A stretch of DNA of 64,000 bases from Rosenbergiella australiborealis. GTDB taxonomy: Bacteria > Pseudomonadota > Gammaproteobacteria > Enterobacterales > Enterobacteriaceae. Of this stretch, positions 62,224 through 64,000 are shown one piece after another. Position 1 is the first letter of the stretch. Each line of letters opens with the position of its first letter. The notes beneath the pieces were generated by a model. It did not search any database. It had not been told where the DNA came from and worked only from the letters and a program-made list of their open reading frames with translations. The translations under genes and the position numbers were made by a program. Location of the stretch: positions 434,001-498,000 of the forward strand of contig NZ_JABBFO010000001.1 of NCBI RefSeq assembly GCF_018494035.1. The letters run 5' to 3'.

Positions 62224-64000
62224 ATGTCTGGGAATGATCGTGAACCTATTGGACGTAAAGGAAAATTAACGTCCAAGGGGAAAAGCCAATCGGCTTCACA
62301 GCGTAATACGCAGTATCAAGAAGATCAGGATAGCTATGATGAGGAGAATACGTCATTGCCTGCAACTAAAAAACGTGGAAAAACCCCGCGAAAAAGCCAA
62401 AAGAAAAGAAGTTGGCTAGGTCTACTACTTAAAATTATCTTAGTCGTCGCTGCGGTTATCGCCGCATGGGGTGTTTATCTTGACGCTGAAATTCGTCATC
62501 GGATTGATGGACGCGTTTGGGATCTTCCTGCGACCGTCTATGGACGGATGGTGAGTCTTGAGCCGGGTATGGCTTTTGATCGTAAAGATATGATTGCACT
62601 CCTTGAGGGCACGCAATACCGGCAAGTGACGAAAATTTCACGGCCTGGTGAGTTCTCAGTAAAAGGTAATAGTATTGAATTATTACGTCGCCCTTTTGAT
62701 TTCCCCGATGGGAAAGAAGGACAAATTCATACTCAACTTAATTTTGCTGACGGCGAACTGAGTGAGATAAAAAATCTCGATACCGGACGTGACTTTGGTT
62801 ATTTCCGTCTTGATCCACGCCTTATCACAATGATGCAATCACCTAATGGTGAGCAGCGTCTATTTGTGCCTCGCTCAGGATTCCCGGATCTATTGGTTGA
62901 TACACTTGTGGCAACTGAAGATCGCCATTTCTATGAGCATGATGGGATCAGTTTGTACTCAATTGGCCGTGCCTTTGTTGCTAACTTGACGGCAGGTCGT
63001 GCCGTTCAGGGAGGGAGTACGCTTACCCAGCAGTTGGTTAAAAATTTATTTTTGACCAACCAGCGTTCACTTTGGCGTAAAGTTCGTGAAGCCTATATGG
63101 CGGTGATTGTTGATGCTCGCTATAGCAAAGATCGTATCCTTGAGCTCTATCTGAATGAGGTTTATTTAGGTCAGGCGGGTAATGACCAAATTCGAGGCTT
63201 CCCTCTGGCAAGTCTGTATTATTTTGGGCGTCCGGTCGATGAGTTGAGTCTTGATCAACAAGCGTTGTTAGTAGGTATGGTTAAGGGGGCTTCACTGTAT
63301 AACCCTTGGCGCAATCCAAAATTAGCGTTAGAGCGCCGTAATTTAGTGCTTAGATTATTGCAGCAACAGAATGTCATTAATCAAGATCTGTACAATATGT
63401 TGTCGGCGCGTCCGTTAGGAGTGCAGCCAAAAGGGGGCGTGATTACTCCTCAGCCAGCCTTTATGCAAATGGTACGTAACGAACTACAACAAAAATTGGG
63501 AGATAAGGCCCAAGATCTTTCTGGGGTGAAAATTTTCACTACGCTTGATCCAATATCTCAAGATGCTGCAGAAAAAGCCGTAGAAGAAGGGATCCCAGCT
63601 TTACGTAAGCAACGGCATCTTGCTGATCTTGAAACGGCAATGGTCGTTGTAGACCGTTTTAGTGGTGAAGTGCGTGCCATGGTAGGTGGCTCGAATCCAC
63701 AGTTTGCCGGATATAATCGGGCTATGCAGGCTCGTCGTTCAATCGGTTCACTGGCTAAGCCTGCCACTTACTTGACAGCACTGAGTCAGCCACAACTGTA
63801 TCGATTAAACAGTTGGATCGCGGATGAGCCTCTGGCACTAAAACAGTCTAATGGTCAAATATGGCGTCCTGAAAATGATGACCATCAGTTTAGCGGTAAA
63901 GTGATGCTTGTTGATGCACTGACACGTTCTATGAACGTGCCGACCGTGAATCTAGGGATGACCCTCGGCCTAAAAAGTGTTGTCGACACATGGACAAAAC
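62224..64000 (+). CDS. mrcB: Penicillin-binding protein 1B, 5' part (runs off the window)
   Basis: This bifunctional class A penicillin-binding protein polymerises and crosslinks peptidoglycan. About 592 codons are present. A charged cytoplasmic tail leads to one transmembrane helix (about residues 62-80) and the UB2H region. The glycosyltransferase domain follows, with [24 protein letters not shown] and [12 protein letters not shown]. The transpeptidase begins with the active-site SLAK at S509-K512; the SxN and KTGT motifs lie beyond the window. ATG 62224 has GGAGAGAGAA upstream. Confidence 0.98.
   Translation, partial: MSGNDREPIGRKGKLTSKGKSQSASQRNTQYQEDQDSYDEENTSLPATKKRGKTPRKSQKKRSWLGLLLKIILVVAAVIAAWGVYLDAEIRHRIDGRVWDLPATVYGRMVSLEPGMAFDRKDMIALLEGTQYRQVTKISRPGEFSVKGNSIELLRRPFDFPDGKEGQIHTQLNFADGELSEIKNLDTGRDFGYFRLDPRLITMMQSPNGEQRLFVPRSGFPDLLVDTLVATEDRHFYEHDGISLYSIGRAFVANLTAGRAVQGGSTLTQQLVKNLFLTNQRSLWRKVREAYMAVIVDARYSKDRILELYLNEVYLGQAGNDQIRGFPLASLYYFGRPVDELSLDQQALLVGMVKGASLYNPWRNPKLALERRNLVLRLLQQQNVINQDLYNMLSARPLGVQPKGGVITPQPAFMQMVRNELQQKLGDKAQDLSGVKIFTTLDPISQDAAEKAVEEGIPALRKQRHLADLETAMVVVDRFSGEVRAMVGGSNPQFAGYNRAMQARRSIGSLAKPATYLTALSQPQLYRLNSWIADEPLALKQSNGQIWRPENDDHQFSGKVMLVDALTRSMNVPTVNLGMTLGLKSVVDTWTK

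Overview
The window is a continuous stretch of core chromosome from an enterobacterium (Gammaproteobacteria, Enterobacterales). Almost every protein aligns closely by eye with its Escherichia coli counterpart, and the gene order follows the E. coli segment from leu through ilvIH, the division and cell wall (dcw) cluster, pdh, acnB, pan and mrcB. SecM with its FSTxxWxxxxxGIRAGP arrest motif points the same way. Base composition is moderately AT-rich by eye. I cannot name the species. No rRNA, tRNA, insertion sequence, prophage, CRISPR array or defence system was recognised.

Layout. Positions 1-3214 carry the minus-strand leucine operon: promoter, leuL leader with attenuator, leuA, leuB and the 5' part of leuC. 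Positions 3746-7100 carry ilvIH and cra. Positions 7318-25063 are the dcw cluster from mraZ to lpxC, with MraZ boxes in front and ddlB reduced to a pseudogene. Positions 25315-29077 hold secM-secA-mutT. A minus-strand run (29094-33788) carries yacG-zapD-coaE and the pilus genes hofC-hofB-ppdD. Then come ampDE and aroP, the pdhR-aceE-aceF-lpd locus with a perfect PdhR operator, acnB, yacL and yacC. cueO follows behind a CueR-type promoter, then hpt and yadGH. A minus-strand run (52991-59606) holds panC-panB-folK-pcnB-gluQ-dksA-sfsA-thpR. The window closes with hrpB and a truncated mrcB.

Working together: leuABC and ilvIH make branched-chain amino acids. mraY, the mur genes, ftsI and mrcB build peptidoglycan, and ftsLQAZW and zapD run division. 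lpxC starts lipid A synthesis. AmpD recycles wall fragments. PdhR, AceEF, Lpd and AcnB feed and run the TCA cycle. PanBC supply pantothenate and CoaE completes CoA.

The window shows lineage-specific loss more than novelty. Relative to E. coli, leuO, guaC, nadC, yacH, speDE, gcd, can and panD are missing from their usual places, and ddlB is decayed. Retained special features include the AUU start of pcnB, a leucine leader with four consecutive CTC codons, and a ThpR that has lost its first catalytic HxTx motif. I found no clearly undescribed multi-gene system.
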